This document shows, piece by piece, positions 19,000 through 26,589 of a DNA stretch of 64,000 bases. Source of the DNA: RHKX01 sp963745755. Lineage in GTDB: Bacteria > Actinomycetota > Thermoleophilia > Solirubrobacterales > 70-9. How positions within the stretch are numbered: the first letter of the stretch is position 1; each line of letters opens with the position of its first letter. Location of the stretch: positions 124,001-188,000 of the forward strand of contig CAVUYP010000002.1 in NCBI GenBank assembly GCA_963745755.1. The letters run 5' to 3'. The notes below the pieces were generated by a model, which did not search any database, was not told where the DNA came from, and saw only the letters and a list, made by a program, of their open reading frames with translations. A program made the translations under genes and the position numbers.

Positions 19000-20892
19000 A
19001 TGGCGCACCGTGTTCCCCGCGACCAGTCCCTGCAGCGCGTCCACGGCGTCGGCTCGCTGTTCAGCGCCGCCTACGGAAACGTCGGGTCGTCGATCTACTA
19101 CGCGCTCGGGGTCGTAGCCGCCTTCGCGCTCGGCCTGACGCCGGTCGCGTTCATGATCTCGGGGCTGATCTTCGTCTGCACCGCCGCCACCTACGTCGAG
19201 GGCACGGTGATGTTCCCCGAGGCGGGCGGCTCGGCCAGCTTCGCCCGCCACGCGTTCAACGAGCTCGTCAGCTTCGTGGCCGGATGGGGCCAGATGCTCA
19301 ACTACATCATCACGGTCGCGATCTCGGCCTTCTTCGTGCCCCACTATCTCGGCGTCTTCTGGGAGCCGCTGCGCGAGAGCCCCGGCGACATCATCGGCGG
19401 GATCGTCCTGATCGCCGCCCTCGCGGCCCTCAACATCAAGGGCACCCAGGAGTCGGCGCGCCTCAATCTCGTGCTCGCGATCGGCGATCTCGCGACCCAG
19501 GTCCTGCTGGTGATCGTCGGCATCGTCCTCGTCCTCAGCCCCGACACGCTGATCGGCAACATCGACCTCGGCGTCGCCCCGACCTGGGGCGACTTCGCCC
19601 TGGGCATCGCGCTCGGGATGATCGCCTACACCGGCATCGAGACGATCTCGAACATGTCCGAGGAGGCGATCGAGCCGGAGCGCTCGATCCCCCGCGGGAC
19701 CGGCTTCGTGGTCCTCGCCGTGATCGGCCTCTATGCCCTGCTGCCGATCATCGCCCTGTCGGCGATGCCGGTCACGCTCGGCCCCGACGGCTACACGACC
19801 GAGCTCGGCACGACCTTCGCCGGCGACCCGGTGCTCGGCATCGTCGAGAACCTCGGGCTCGGCGCTGGGATCACCGACGTTCTTCGCGTCTACGTCGGCG
19901 TCCTCGCGGCGGTGATCCTGGTGATCGCGACGAACGCCGGCATGATCGGCGTCTCCCGCCTGACGTTCTCGATGGGCCAGCACCGTCAGCTTCCCGAGCG
20001 GCTCCGGCAGGTCCACCCGAAGTTCCGGACGCCACACGTCGCGATCATCACCTTCTCGATCATCGCCTCGATCGCCCTGATCCCCGGCCAGGCCGACCTG
20101 CTCGCGACGATGTACTCGTTCGGGGCGATGCTCTCGTTCACGATCGCGCACGTCGCGGTGCTGTGGATGCGTCGCCGCCACGCCGGCATCGAGCGCAAGT
20201 GGAAGCCGCGGGGCGAGTTCCGGATCGCCGGCGTCGAGCTGCCGATCACCGCGGTCCTCGGCGGCCTCGGCACGTTCGCGGCCTGGATCGTGGTGATGGC
20301 GATGAACCCGGTCACGATGGCGATCGGCCTCGGCTGGATGGCGCTCGGCATCTGCGTCTATCTGCTCTACCGCCGCAACCAGGACCTGCCGATCAGAAAG
20401 ACGGTCACGGTCGTCCTGCCGGAGCCGCTCGACGTCGAGGAGGTCGAGTACCGATCGGTCCTCGTCCCGTTCGAGGACGATCCGTTCTCCGAGCAGACGA
20501 TCGGGACCGCGGCCCGGCTCGCCGCCCGCAAGGGGCGCGGGATCCACGTCATCTCGCTGCTCAACGTGCCCGCCCACCTGCCGATCGACGCGCCCCTGCA
20601 GCGTCAGCAGGAGAAGGCGCAGTCGAAGATCGAGCGGGCGAAGCTGATCGGCGGGCGCCGGGTGACCGGCCACGTCCAGCGGGTCCGGCCCGGCCAGGCG
20701 GCGAAGGCGATCATCGAGGAGGCGGTCGACATCAAGGCGGTGGCGATCGTCATGCAGCTCACCTACCGGAACGGCTCGCCGCTCTACGGCAAGACCCTGC
20801 AGGGTGTGCTCGGGAAGCGACCGTGCCGGGTGATCGTCGCCGCCGACCCGCACGGCGACAGGGCCGAGACCGGCCTGCTCACCGCCGCCTGA
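19000..20892 (+). CDS. APC-family permease with C-terminal universal-stress-protein-like domain (copy 1)
   Basis: Membrane transporter of 630 residues. About 12 helices fill residues 15-465, including the APC first helix GNVGSSIYYALGVVAAFALGLTP and VEGTVMFPEAGGSASFARHAFNELVSFVAGWGQML. From about residue 482 a cytosolic USP-like domain follows (VEYRSVLVPFEDDPFSEQTI...RPCRVIVAAD). Its usual ATP-binding glycine motif is altered, with only GSPLYGKTLQGVLGKRPCR visible. Substrates of APC proteins are mostly amino acids, but potassium transporters such as KimA share the fold and also have a cytosolic tail. Here two paralogues precede two TrkA-type proteins, so cation transport is a serious alternative. 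Copy 2 starts at 21159. Confidence 0.88.
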   Translation: MAHRVPRDQSLQRVHGVGSLFSAAYGNVGSSIYYALGVVAAFALGLTPVAFMISGLIFVCTAATYVEGTVMFPEAGGSASFARHAFNELVSFVAGWGQMLNYIITVAISAFFVPHYLGVFWEPLRESPGDIIGGIVLIAALAALNIKGTQESARLNLVLAIGDLATQVLLVIVGIVLVLSPDTLIGNIDLGVAPTWGDFALGIALGMIAYTGIETISNMSEEAIEPERSIPRGTGFVVLAVIGLYALLPIIALSAMPVTLGPDGYTTELGTTFAGDPVLGIVENLGLGAGITDVLRVYVGVLAAVILVIATNAGMIGVSRLTFSMGQHRQLPERLRQVHPKFRTPHVAIITFSIIASIALIPGQADLLATMYSFGAMLSFTIAHVAVLWMRRRHAGIERKWKPRGEFRIAGVELPITAVLGGLGTFAAWIVVMAMNPVTMAIGLGWMALGICVYLLYRRNQDLPIRKTVTVVLPEPLDVEEVEYRSVLVPFEDDPFSEQTIGTAARLAARKGRGIHVISLLNVPAHLPIDAPLQRQQEKAQSKIERAKLIGGRRVTGHVQRVRPGQAAKAIIEEAVDIKAVAIVMQLTYRNGSPLYGKTLQGVLGKRPCRVIVAADPHGDRAETGLLTAA

Positions 20893-20942
20893 CCTCCGCC
20901 CGGCCGCCGCGGCCATGCCGGTGCAGCTTCGGCGGCGGCAAC

Positions 20943-20948
20943 TAGAAT
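20943..20948 (+). promoter_or_regulatory. -10-like box TAGAAT before the 64-aa gene
   Basis: TAGAAT ends 8 bases before the ATG at 20957 with no Shine-Dalgarno between, a typical predicted leaderless start. Confidence 0.45.
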
Positions 20949-20956
20949 CGCCGCCG

Positions 20957-21151
20957 ATGGCGTCCCGGCAGCGGATCGGCTCGAGCGGAACGAAGGTGCT
21001 TTCGTCGGCGATCCTCGTTCTCGGCGTCGTTATCGCCGTGCGGACGCTGGTCGCCGGCGGCGGCCCCGCTTCCCTCGGCGTCCTGCTCGGCGCCGTCTTC
21101 ATGGCGATCGGCGGCGCTCGCCTGTACCTGGCGACGCGGCATCCGGCTTGA
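20957..21151 (+). CDS. Small two-helix membrane protein, 64 aa
   Basis: Function not recognised. The basic start MASRQRIGSSGTK is followed by helices VLSSAILVLGVVIAVRTLVAGG and LGVLLGAVFMAIGGARLYLAT. It ends 7 bases before the GTG of the second APC-USP gene, so the two are probably co-expressed. The ATG at 20957 is chosen over one 14 codons upstream because the TAGAAT box fits it. It parallels the 75-residue protein at 18745 in place and layout. Confidence 0.6.
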   Translation: MASRQRIGSSGTKVLSSAILVLGVVIAVRTLVAGGGPASLGVLLGAVFMAIGGARLYLATRHPA

Positions 21152-21158
21152 GGGCGGC

Positions 21159-23103
21159 GTGACGGAGCGGCGGATCGCCCGGCCGGCGCTCGGCCGCCGC
21201 TTTCTCGGCGTGCCCTGGCTGTGGGCCGTCGCGCACTCGGCGATCGCGTTCTCGGTCTACTACTCGCTCGGCGTCGTCGCCGACGATGCGCTTGCGCTGA
21301 CCCCGGTCGTCTTCGCGATCGCCGGCCTGATCTACGTGCTGACGACGATGACCTACGTCGAGGGCGGGGCGATGTTCCGCGAGCGCGGCGGCTCGAACAC
21401 GCTCGCCCGCCATGCCTTCAACGAGCTCGCCAGCTTCGTCGCGGGCTGGGCGATCCTGATCGACTACGTGATCGTGATCGCGCTCGCGGCGATCACGATC
21501 CCGCACTACCTCGGCCCGATCTCGACCGATCTCTCGATCGGCGCCGGCGAGCAGATCGTCGCGGTCGGGGTGGTCGTCACCGTCGCCGCCGTCAACATCG
21601 TCGGCTTCACCGGCAGCCGCCGCCAGGGGTTGCTGGTGGCGATGACGGGCGCCGACCTGCTGCTCCAGTTCCTGCTCGTGATCGTCGGCCTGATCGTCGT
21701 CTGGGATCCGGGAGCGCTGACGAACTCGATCGACGCCTTCGGCACGCCGGGGATCAAGAGCATCGCCGAGGCGCTGGTCATCTCGATGGTCGCGCTGGCC
21801 GGCATCGAGGCCGCATCGGACCTGGCGCCGGACCTCGCCTGGCGCCGCGAGGACCTCCGCAACGTGCTTCGCGCCGGCACGTTCGTCGTCCCGTTCGTCT
21901 ACGTCGGCATGTCGCTCGTCGCGCTGATGGCGCTGCCGGTCGTGGCCGGTCCCGACGGTCCGACGACGGCGCTGGCGACGACGTTCGAGGACGCCCCGGT
22001 GCTCGGCGTCACCTCGGCCTTCGAGCCGGGCTGGCTCTCGAGCGTGTTCAAGTGGGCGGTCGTCGCGATCGCCCCGGTGATCCTCTTCTTCGCGGCCAAC
22101 GTGACGATGCTCGGCCTCTCCCGGCACGTTTACGTGCTCGCGACCAACCGCCAGATCCCGAGCTGGCTCGGCAAGCTCGGCGGACGCCGCTCGACCCCGC
22201 ACGTGGCGATCCTGATCGCCGCCGCGTTCGCGATCGGGCTCGTCCTGCCCGGCGACGTCGAGCTGCTCGCTGGCGATCTTCGCCTTCGGTGCGACGCTGG
22301 CGATATCGATCGCGCACCTGTCGCTGATCCGGCTCCGCTTCACCGATCCGGATCGCGAGCGCCCCTACTCGGTGCCGCTCGGGGTCCGCGTCGGCGGCGC
22401 CATCGTGCCGATCCCGGCGGTCCTCGGCCTGCTCCTCACCGGCGCCGGATTCGTCTCGATCTTCGTCCTGCACGGGGCGGCGCTCTGGGCCGGGGGCTGC
22501 TGGATGCTCTTCGGCCTCGTCTCCTACTTCGTCTACCGCCGGGTCGTGCAGGGGCTGCCGCTGACGACGCGCGTCTCGGTCCCCGAGCAGGCGCTGCTCA
22601 AGCAGGAGCCCGACGTCGCCCTCGAGAGCGTCCTCGTCCCCGTGCTCGGCACCCGCAAGCTCGACGACGACATCGTCTCCACCGCTTGCCGGCTCGCCGA
22701 GTCGAATCCGCTCGAGGGGCAGAGCAACCCGCGACTCGAGCTGCTCTTCGTGATCGACCTGCCGCTGACCGTGCCGCTGACCGGGCCGATTCCCGAGAAG
22801 CGGGTCGCCGCTGCCGAGCGGGCGCTGGCGCGGGCGATGGAGATCGCCGCCGAGTACCCCGGGGTCGAGGCCGACAGCGAATTCGTGCTCGCCCGCAACG
22901 TCGGCGAGGCGATCGTCGATCGGGCCCGCGAGCGTGGGGTCGAGGCGATCATCGTCGGCGGCGAGCCACCGACGATGATCCGCGGCGGCGCCGTGCTCGG
23001 CGGCGTCCGCGGCTCGAAGCCGGCGGAGATCGGACCGGTCAGCGAGTACGTGCTGCGGAACGCGCCCTGCCGGGTCCTGCTGACCGCCCCCGCGGAGGAA
23101 TAA
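21159..23103 (+). CDS. APC-family permease with C-terminal USP-like domain (copy 2, one frame break)
   Basis: Paralogue of the 19000 gene: the helix-1 region (AIAFSVYYSLGVVADDALALTP) and YVEGGAMFRERGGSNTLARHAFNELASFVAGWA align directly. The frame changes near 22271; removing one base restores ELLAAIFAFGATLAISIAHLSLIRLRF and gives 647 residues. The C-terminal domain starts near residue 485 with VALESVLVPVLGTRKLDDDIVSTACRLAE and continues through VGEAIVDRARERGVEAIIVGGEPP to APCRVLLTAP. It differs from copy 1 by a longer linker in the USP part. The GTG start follows the small membrane gene by 7 bases. Its stop codon TAA forms part of a TAAGAT box for the next gene. Confidence 0.85.
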
Positions 23104-23106
23104 GAT
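23101..23106 (+). promoter_or_regulatory. -10-like box TAAGAT before the first TrkA gene
   Basis: TAAGAT overlaps the TAA stop of the permease and ends 6 bases before the ATG at 23113, suggesting that the two TrkA genes can be transcribed on their own as a leaderless mRNA. Confidence 0.45.
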
Positions 23107-23112
23107 CGGCCC

Positions 23113-23565
23113 ATGCTGATCCTGATCGTGGGCTGCGGGCGCGTCGGCTCATCAGTGGCGCGGACGATGCTGGCCGAAGGCCATGCGGTCTCGTGCCTCG
23201 ACGAGGATCCCGATTCGCACGCCCGCCTCGAGCTCGGCCTCGACACGTCGTGGGAAGATGCCGGCGGGCAGTTCACCGTCGGCACCGGCCTCGAGATCGA
23301 CGCCCTGACGACCGCCGGAATCGAGCGCGCCGACGTCTTCGTCGCCTCGACGAACGGCGACAACACGAACATCGTCATCGCCCAGATCGCCCAGCGGCGG
23401 TTCCGGGTCGAGACCGTGATCGCGCGGATTCTCGATCCGTACCGGGCCGAGTGGTACGGGACCCAGGGCCTGACGACGATCTGCCCGACGCGGACCGCGA
23501 TCGAGATGCTCGAGAGCAACCTCCGCGAGGTCGCGGCCGGAAAGGACGAGCGGGCCGATGGGTGA
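23113..23565 (+). CDS. TrkA-N (KTN) NAD-binding regulatory protein, short form
   Basis: Potassium-transport regulator subunit of 150 residues with only the nucleotide-binding domain. The Rossmann motif is LILIVGCGRVGSSVARTMLAEGHAVSCLDED. The remaining part contains FVASTNGDNTNIVIAQIAQRRF, the segment that in KTN domains contacts the second subunit, and CPTRTAIEMLE. The TrkA-C domain is missing. The following gene encodes a full-length partner and overlaps by 8 bases. The pair matches the two-gene trkA/ceoB-ceoC layout I recall from mycobacteria, also beside an APC-type permease. Heteromeric rings gating a transporter are inferred. Confidence 0.85.
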   Translation: MLILIVGCGRVGSSVARTMLAEGHAVSCLDEDPDSHARLELGLDTSWEDAGGQFTVGTGLEIDALTTAGIERADVFVASTNGDNTNIVIAQIAQRRFRVETVIARILDPYRAEWYGTQGLTTICPTRTAIEMLESNLREVAAGKDERADG

Positions 23566-24271
23566 GGAGCGGGCCGAGCCCGACTACATGCTGATCGTCG
23601 GCGGCGGCAAGGTCGGCTGGAATCTCGCCCGCGAGCTGATCGACAAGGGCCATGAGGTGACCCTGATCGAGTCCGACCGCGAGCGGTACCTGACGGTCGA
23701 GCAGGAGCTCGAGCATCGCGTCCTCTACGGCGACGCTTCCGAGCTCTGGGTTCTCGAGCGGGCCGGCATCGCCCGGGCCGCGATGGTGATCGCCGTGACC
23801 GGCGACGACGAGGACAACCTGCTGATCTGCCAGGTCGCCAAGGACAAGTACGGCGTCGAGCGGGTCATCGCCCGGGTCAACAACCCGCGCAACCGCCAGC
23901 ATTTCGAGCTGCTCGGCGTCAAGCCCTACGTCTCCGCCACCGATCTGATCCTGCGGCTGATCGAGCGCCAGGTTCCCCGCTATGGCCTCGTTCACCTGCT
24001 CGACCTCGCCGATGCCAAGATCGAGATCATCGACCTGCTGATCGGCGACCACGCCCAGGTCGTCGGCCGCCGCCTCGACCAGCTGCAGTTGCCGAAGGGA
24101 AGCCTGCTGATCAGCGTCATGCGCGACGGCACCGGGTTCGTGCCGACCCCCGACACCGTGCTCGAGGCCGGCGACGAGGTGCTCGCCGTCCTCGACCCGC
24201 GCATCGAGGAGGAGCTGACCAAGTACCTCGGGCTCGAGGACGGCACCGTCGACCGCACGCCGGACGACTGA
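23558..24271 (+). CDS. TrkA potassium-uptake regulator with N and C domains
   Basis: 237 residues. TrkA-N: YMLIVGGGKVGWNLARELIDKGHEVTLIESD, with the acidic end of strand 2 (E) that prefers NAD(H), then GDASELWVLERAGIARAAMVIAVTGDDEDNLLICQVAK. TrkA-C from about residue 150: AKIEIIDLLIGDHAQVVGRRLDQLQLPKGSLLISVMRDG...VLEAGDEVLAVL, which binds regulatory ligands (c-di-AMP in some families). Together with the preceding KTN protein it probably regulates a potassium transporter, and the two APC-USP permeases directly upstream are the nearest candidates. No TrkH or KtrB pore gene is present in the window. Confidence 0.88.
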   Translation: MGEERAEPDYMLIVGGGKVGWNLARELIDKGHEVTLIESDRERYLTVEQELEHRVLYGDASELWVLERAGIARAAMVIAVTGDDEDNLLICQVAKDKYGVERVIARVNNPRNRQHFELLGVKPYVSATDLILRLIERQVPRYGLVHLLDLADAKIEIIDLLIGDHAQVVGRRLDQLQLPKGSLLISVMRDGTGFVPTPDTVLEAGDEVLAVLDPRIEEELTKYLGLEDGTVDRTPDD

Positions 24272-24276
24272 CGACG

Positions 24277-25509
24277 GTGGCCGATCGCGAGGTCGACTTC
24301 CTGCTCGTCGGCGGCGGCATCGCCTCCGCCTACTGCGCTGCCGAGCTCCGCAAGCGCGGCGCCGCCGGCACGATCCTGCTCGCCGGTCGCGAGCCCGAGG
24401 CCCCCTACGACCGGCCGCCGCTGTCGAAGGAGTACCTGCGCGGCGAGCTCGATCGCGAGGATGCGCTCGTCCACCCGCGCGACTGGTACGGGGACAACGA
24501 TGTCGAGCTGCTGACCGGCAGGAGCGTGATCTCCCTCGACGCCGAGTCGCGGACGGCGCAGATCCAGGGTGGCGAGGAGGTCGCGTTCGGAAAGGCGCTG
24601 CTTGCCACCGGGGCGATGGTGAACATCCTCCGCGTCGACGGCGCCCAGCTCGAGGGGATCCACTACCTGCGCGCCTTCGGCAACTCCGACTCGATTCGCG
24701 ACGACGTCGCCGGTGCCGAGCACGTCGTCTGCGTCGGTGGCAGCTACATCGGCGCCGAGGTGGCCGCGTCGCTGACCGAGATGGGCAAGCGCTGCACGAT
24801 CGTCGAGATCGAGCCGGTCGTCCTCGCTCGCGGCTTCGGCGAGCAGGCCGGTCGACGCCTCCAGGGTCTGCTCGCCGCCAACGGGGTCGAGTTCGCGACC
24901 GGCGAGACCGTCGCCGCCTTCGAGGGCGACGAGCGGGTCACGACGGTGCTGACGGAGAGCGGTGCGGCGATCGCCTGCGACGCGGTCGTCGTCGGCGCCG
25001 GGGTCCGGCCCGACACGATGCTCGCCGACCGCGCCGGCATCGAGGTCGGCGACGGCATCGTCTGCGATTCGAGCCTCGAGACCTCCGTCCCGGGGATCTT
25101 CGCCGCCGGCGATTGCTGCAGCTACGAGAGCGTGCTGCACGGCGGCCGTGTGCGCTTCGAGCACTGGGACGTGGCGCTGCACCAGGGCCGCCACGCCGCT
25201 CGCGGGATGCTCGGCGAGAAGTCGCCCTACAACGTCGTGCCCTACTTCTTCAGCGACTTCTCCGACTGGGCATCGCTGGAGTACGTCGGCGGTGCCGGCG
25301 AATGGGACGAGATCCTCTGGCGCGGCGACCCCGATGCCGCCGAGTTCTCGGCCTGGTACCTCAGCTCCGACCGCGTCGTCGCCGCCCTCTCGGTCGGCCG
25401 ATCCGAGGATCTGCTCGCCGCCCGGCGGCTGATCGAGGCCGGCGAGCAGATCGGCGAGCGGCGGGCTGCGATCGCCGACGCCGGCGCCGACCTCGACGCG
25501 ATCGTCTAG
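24277..25509 (+). CDS. NAD(P)H-dependent FAD oxidoreductase (ferredoxin-reductase-like)
   Basis: Flavoprotein of 410 residues with two dinucleotide-binding folds. The FAD motif near residue 5 is DFLLVGGGIASAYCAAELRKRG; YDRPPLSKEYLRGE is the family marker of rhodocoxin/putidaredoxin-type reductases and AIF. The NAD(P)H motif is HVVCVGGSYIGAEVAASLTEMGKRC near residue 145. The FAD-binding end is SVPGIFAAGDCCSYES, followed by FEHWDVALHQGRHAARGML. It has no cysteine-pair disulfide active site, so electron transfer to a ferredoxin-like partner is likely. The partner gene is not next to it. GTG start 5 bases after the TrkA stop, so it may belong to the same operon. Confidence 0.88.
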   Translation: MADREVDFLLVGGGIASAYCAAELRKRGAAGTILLAGREPEAPYDRPPLSKEYLRGELDREDALVHPRDWYGDNDVELLTGRSVISLDAESRTAQIQGGEEVAFGKALLATGAMVNILRVDGAQLEGIHYLRAFGNSDSIRDDVAGAEHVVCVGGSYIGAEVAASLTEMGKRCTIVEIEPVVLARGFGEQAGRRLQGLLAANGVEFATGETVAAFEGDERVTTVLTESGAAIACDAVVVGAGVRPDTMLADRAGIEVGDGIVCDSSLETSVPGIFAAGDCCSYESVLHGGRVRFEHWDVALHQGRHAARGMLGEKSPYNVVPYFFSDFSDWASLEYVGGAGEWDEILWRGDPDAAEFSAWYLSSDRVVAALSVGRSEDLLAARRLIEAGEQIGERRAAIADAGADLDAIV

Positions 25510-25528
25510 CTAACCTCCGCCGCGGCAC

Positions 25529-25599
25529 TGCGGGCTGGTGTAACGGCAACACGCCTCTCTCTGGAAGAGGTATTCGGGGTTCGAATCCCTGGCCCGCAG
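25529..25599 (+). tRNA. tRNA-Gln (anticodon CTG)
   Basis: 71-nt cloverleaf. The acceptor arms TGCGGGC (25529-25535) and GCCCGCA (25592-25598) pair fully, with discriminator G at 25599 and no encoded CCA. The D arm carries GTGTAACGGCAACAC. The anticodon stem CCTCT/AGAGG encloses the 7-base loop CTCTGGA, giving CTG at positions 34-36. The T arm is GGGGTTCGAATCCC. The gene lies 19 bases after the reductase stop and is not flanked by an integrase or attachment repeat. Confidence 0.95.
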
Positions 25600-25770
25600 C
25601 TCTGGGTGTCCGAAGAGCCGGCAGGGGTACCACCGTCTCCGGGAGGTGGAGTGTCGGCGGCGGCACCGCCTGCGGGCCTGCCCACGTCGGTTGCGTGGGC
25701 CGGGGTTTCGTGGTGTTGGGGTTGCCGCCGAGCCGACACGCCCGACCGTCGAGTCCTCCGCCGCATCGCA

Positions 25771-25823
25771 CCGCCGAGGTGGAGGAAAGGGGGAATAGTC
25801 ACCGGTTTCCTCGACCTCGGCGG
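25771..25823. repeat. Dispersed palindromic repeat, copy 1
   Basis: 53 bp with 20-base arms (25771-25790 and 25804-25823, three mismatched positions) around a 13-base loop ending AATAGTCACC. The stretch 25792-25824 is identical to 39541-39573, where the second copy lies. Here it sits in the 261-bp spacer between the tRNA-Gln gene and a lipoprotein gene, 24 bases before the lipoprotein -10-like box. The rest of that spacer (25600-25770) shows nothing I can support. Confidence 0.75.
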
Positions 25824-25847
25824 GAGGGAGCCGTCGCGGTTGCCCGC

Positions 25848-25853
25848 TAACCT
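25848..25853 (+). promoter_or_regulatory. -10-like box TAACCT before the 235-aa lipoprotein gene
   Basis: TAACCT ends 7 bases before the ATG at 25861; no Shine-Dalgarno is visible, so the transcript is predicted to be leaderless. Confidence 0.4.
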
Positions 25854-25860
25854 GGATGCG

Positions 25861-26568
25861 ATGAGAGGGAAGACGGCGATTGCGATTGCAACGGCCGCCG
25901 GCTCGCTCGCCCTCTGGGGGGCCGGCTGCGGTGGCAACGATGCGACGACCTCGACGGTCACGTCGTCGTCGTCGACGACGACGACCGCCGTCGCCACCGA
26001 CGAGTTCATCACCGCCGCCGACGCCCGCTGCGCCGAGGCCAACGCCGCGATCGCCAATCTCGTCGCCGACGGCTCGGCGAGCTCGACGGTGATCCAGCAG
26101 CAGATCGACATCACCAAGCAGACCCTGAAGGGGCTGAAGTCGCTCGGCACCCCCGAGGACCCGGACGGGTCGCTCAACGACTTCTACGACGCCGTCAAGC
26201 AGGAGATCTCGGTGCTCGGCCAGCAGCAGAGCGCGCTCGCCTCCGGCGACAGCGCCGCCGCCGACACGCTCGGCGTGCAGCTCGACCAGGCCGAGAGCGA
26301 TGCCCAGACCGCGGCCGTCTCGTTCGGCTTCGAGGAGTGCGGCCAGCAGGGCTCGGCCCTGTCGGCCGACTCCTCGACGACCGGCTCGCCGTCGGACGGG
26401 GCGACGACGACAGCGCCGGTGACGCCGACGACCACCCCGGCGCCGGTCACCCCGGCGCCGGTCACCCCGGCGCCGTCCGGCGGTACCTCCGGCGGCACCA
26501 GCTCCGGCGGCACGGGCGGCGGGTCAGGCGGCTCCGGCAACTCCGGCGGGATCAGCCCCGGCGGCTGA
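25861..26568 (+). CDS. Secreted lipoprotein-like protein with Thr/Pro/Gly-rich tail, 235 aa
   Basis: Function not recognised. A signal peptide (RGKTAIAIATAAGSLALWGAGC) ends in a Cys near residue 23 that fits a loose lipobox. A Ser/Thr linker (to about residue 42) leads to a helical domain, about residues 45-165, with heptad-like runs (AANAAIANLVADGSASSTVIQQQIDITKQTLKGL and QLDQAESDAQTAAVSFGFEECG). The last about 70 residues are low-complexity: TPAPVT repeats and then Gly/Ser repeats, typical of cell-wall-spanning tails. The two Cys (RCAEAN and EECGQQ) may form a disulfide. Probably an envelope protein. Confidence 0.7.
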   Translation: MRGKTAIAIATAAGSLALWGAGCGGNDATTSTVTSSSSTTTTAVATDEFITAADARCAEANAAIANLVADGSASSTVIQQQIDITKQTLKGLKSLGTPEDPDGSLNDFYDAVKQEISVLGQQQSALASGDSAAADTLGVQLDQAESDAQTAAVSFGFEECGQQGSALSADSSTTGSPSDGATTTAPVTPTTTPAPVTPAPVTPAPSGGTSGGTSSGGTGGGSGGSGNSGGISPGG

Positions 26569-26589
26569 TCACGGCGCGGTCGCGCTCAG
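26565..26589. terminator. Bulged hairpin in the convergent stop region 26565-26589
   Basis: CTGA (26565-26568, including the lipoprotein stop) pairs with TCAG (26586-26589, including the ABC gene stop), and GCGC pairs with GCGC across a GGTC loop, with a 5-base bulge. A weak candidate for a bidirectional terminator. Confidence 0.3.

Noticed and set aside
18391..21102. 903-codon open frame on the minus strand across the spacer and first APC permease
   Set aside because: Same composition artefact; the real gene on the plus strand has clear membrane helices and a USP-like domain.
25529..25860. tRNA-Gln as an integration site with an inserted element
   Set aside because: No direct repeat of the tRNA 3' end, no integrase or phage gene, and neighbouring genes look native in composition.
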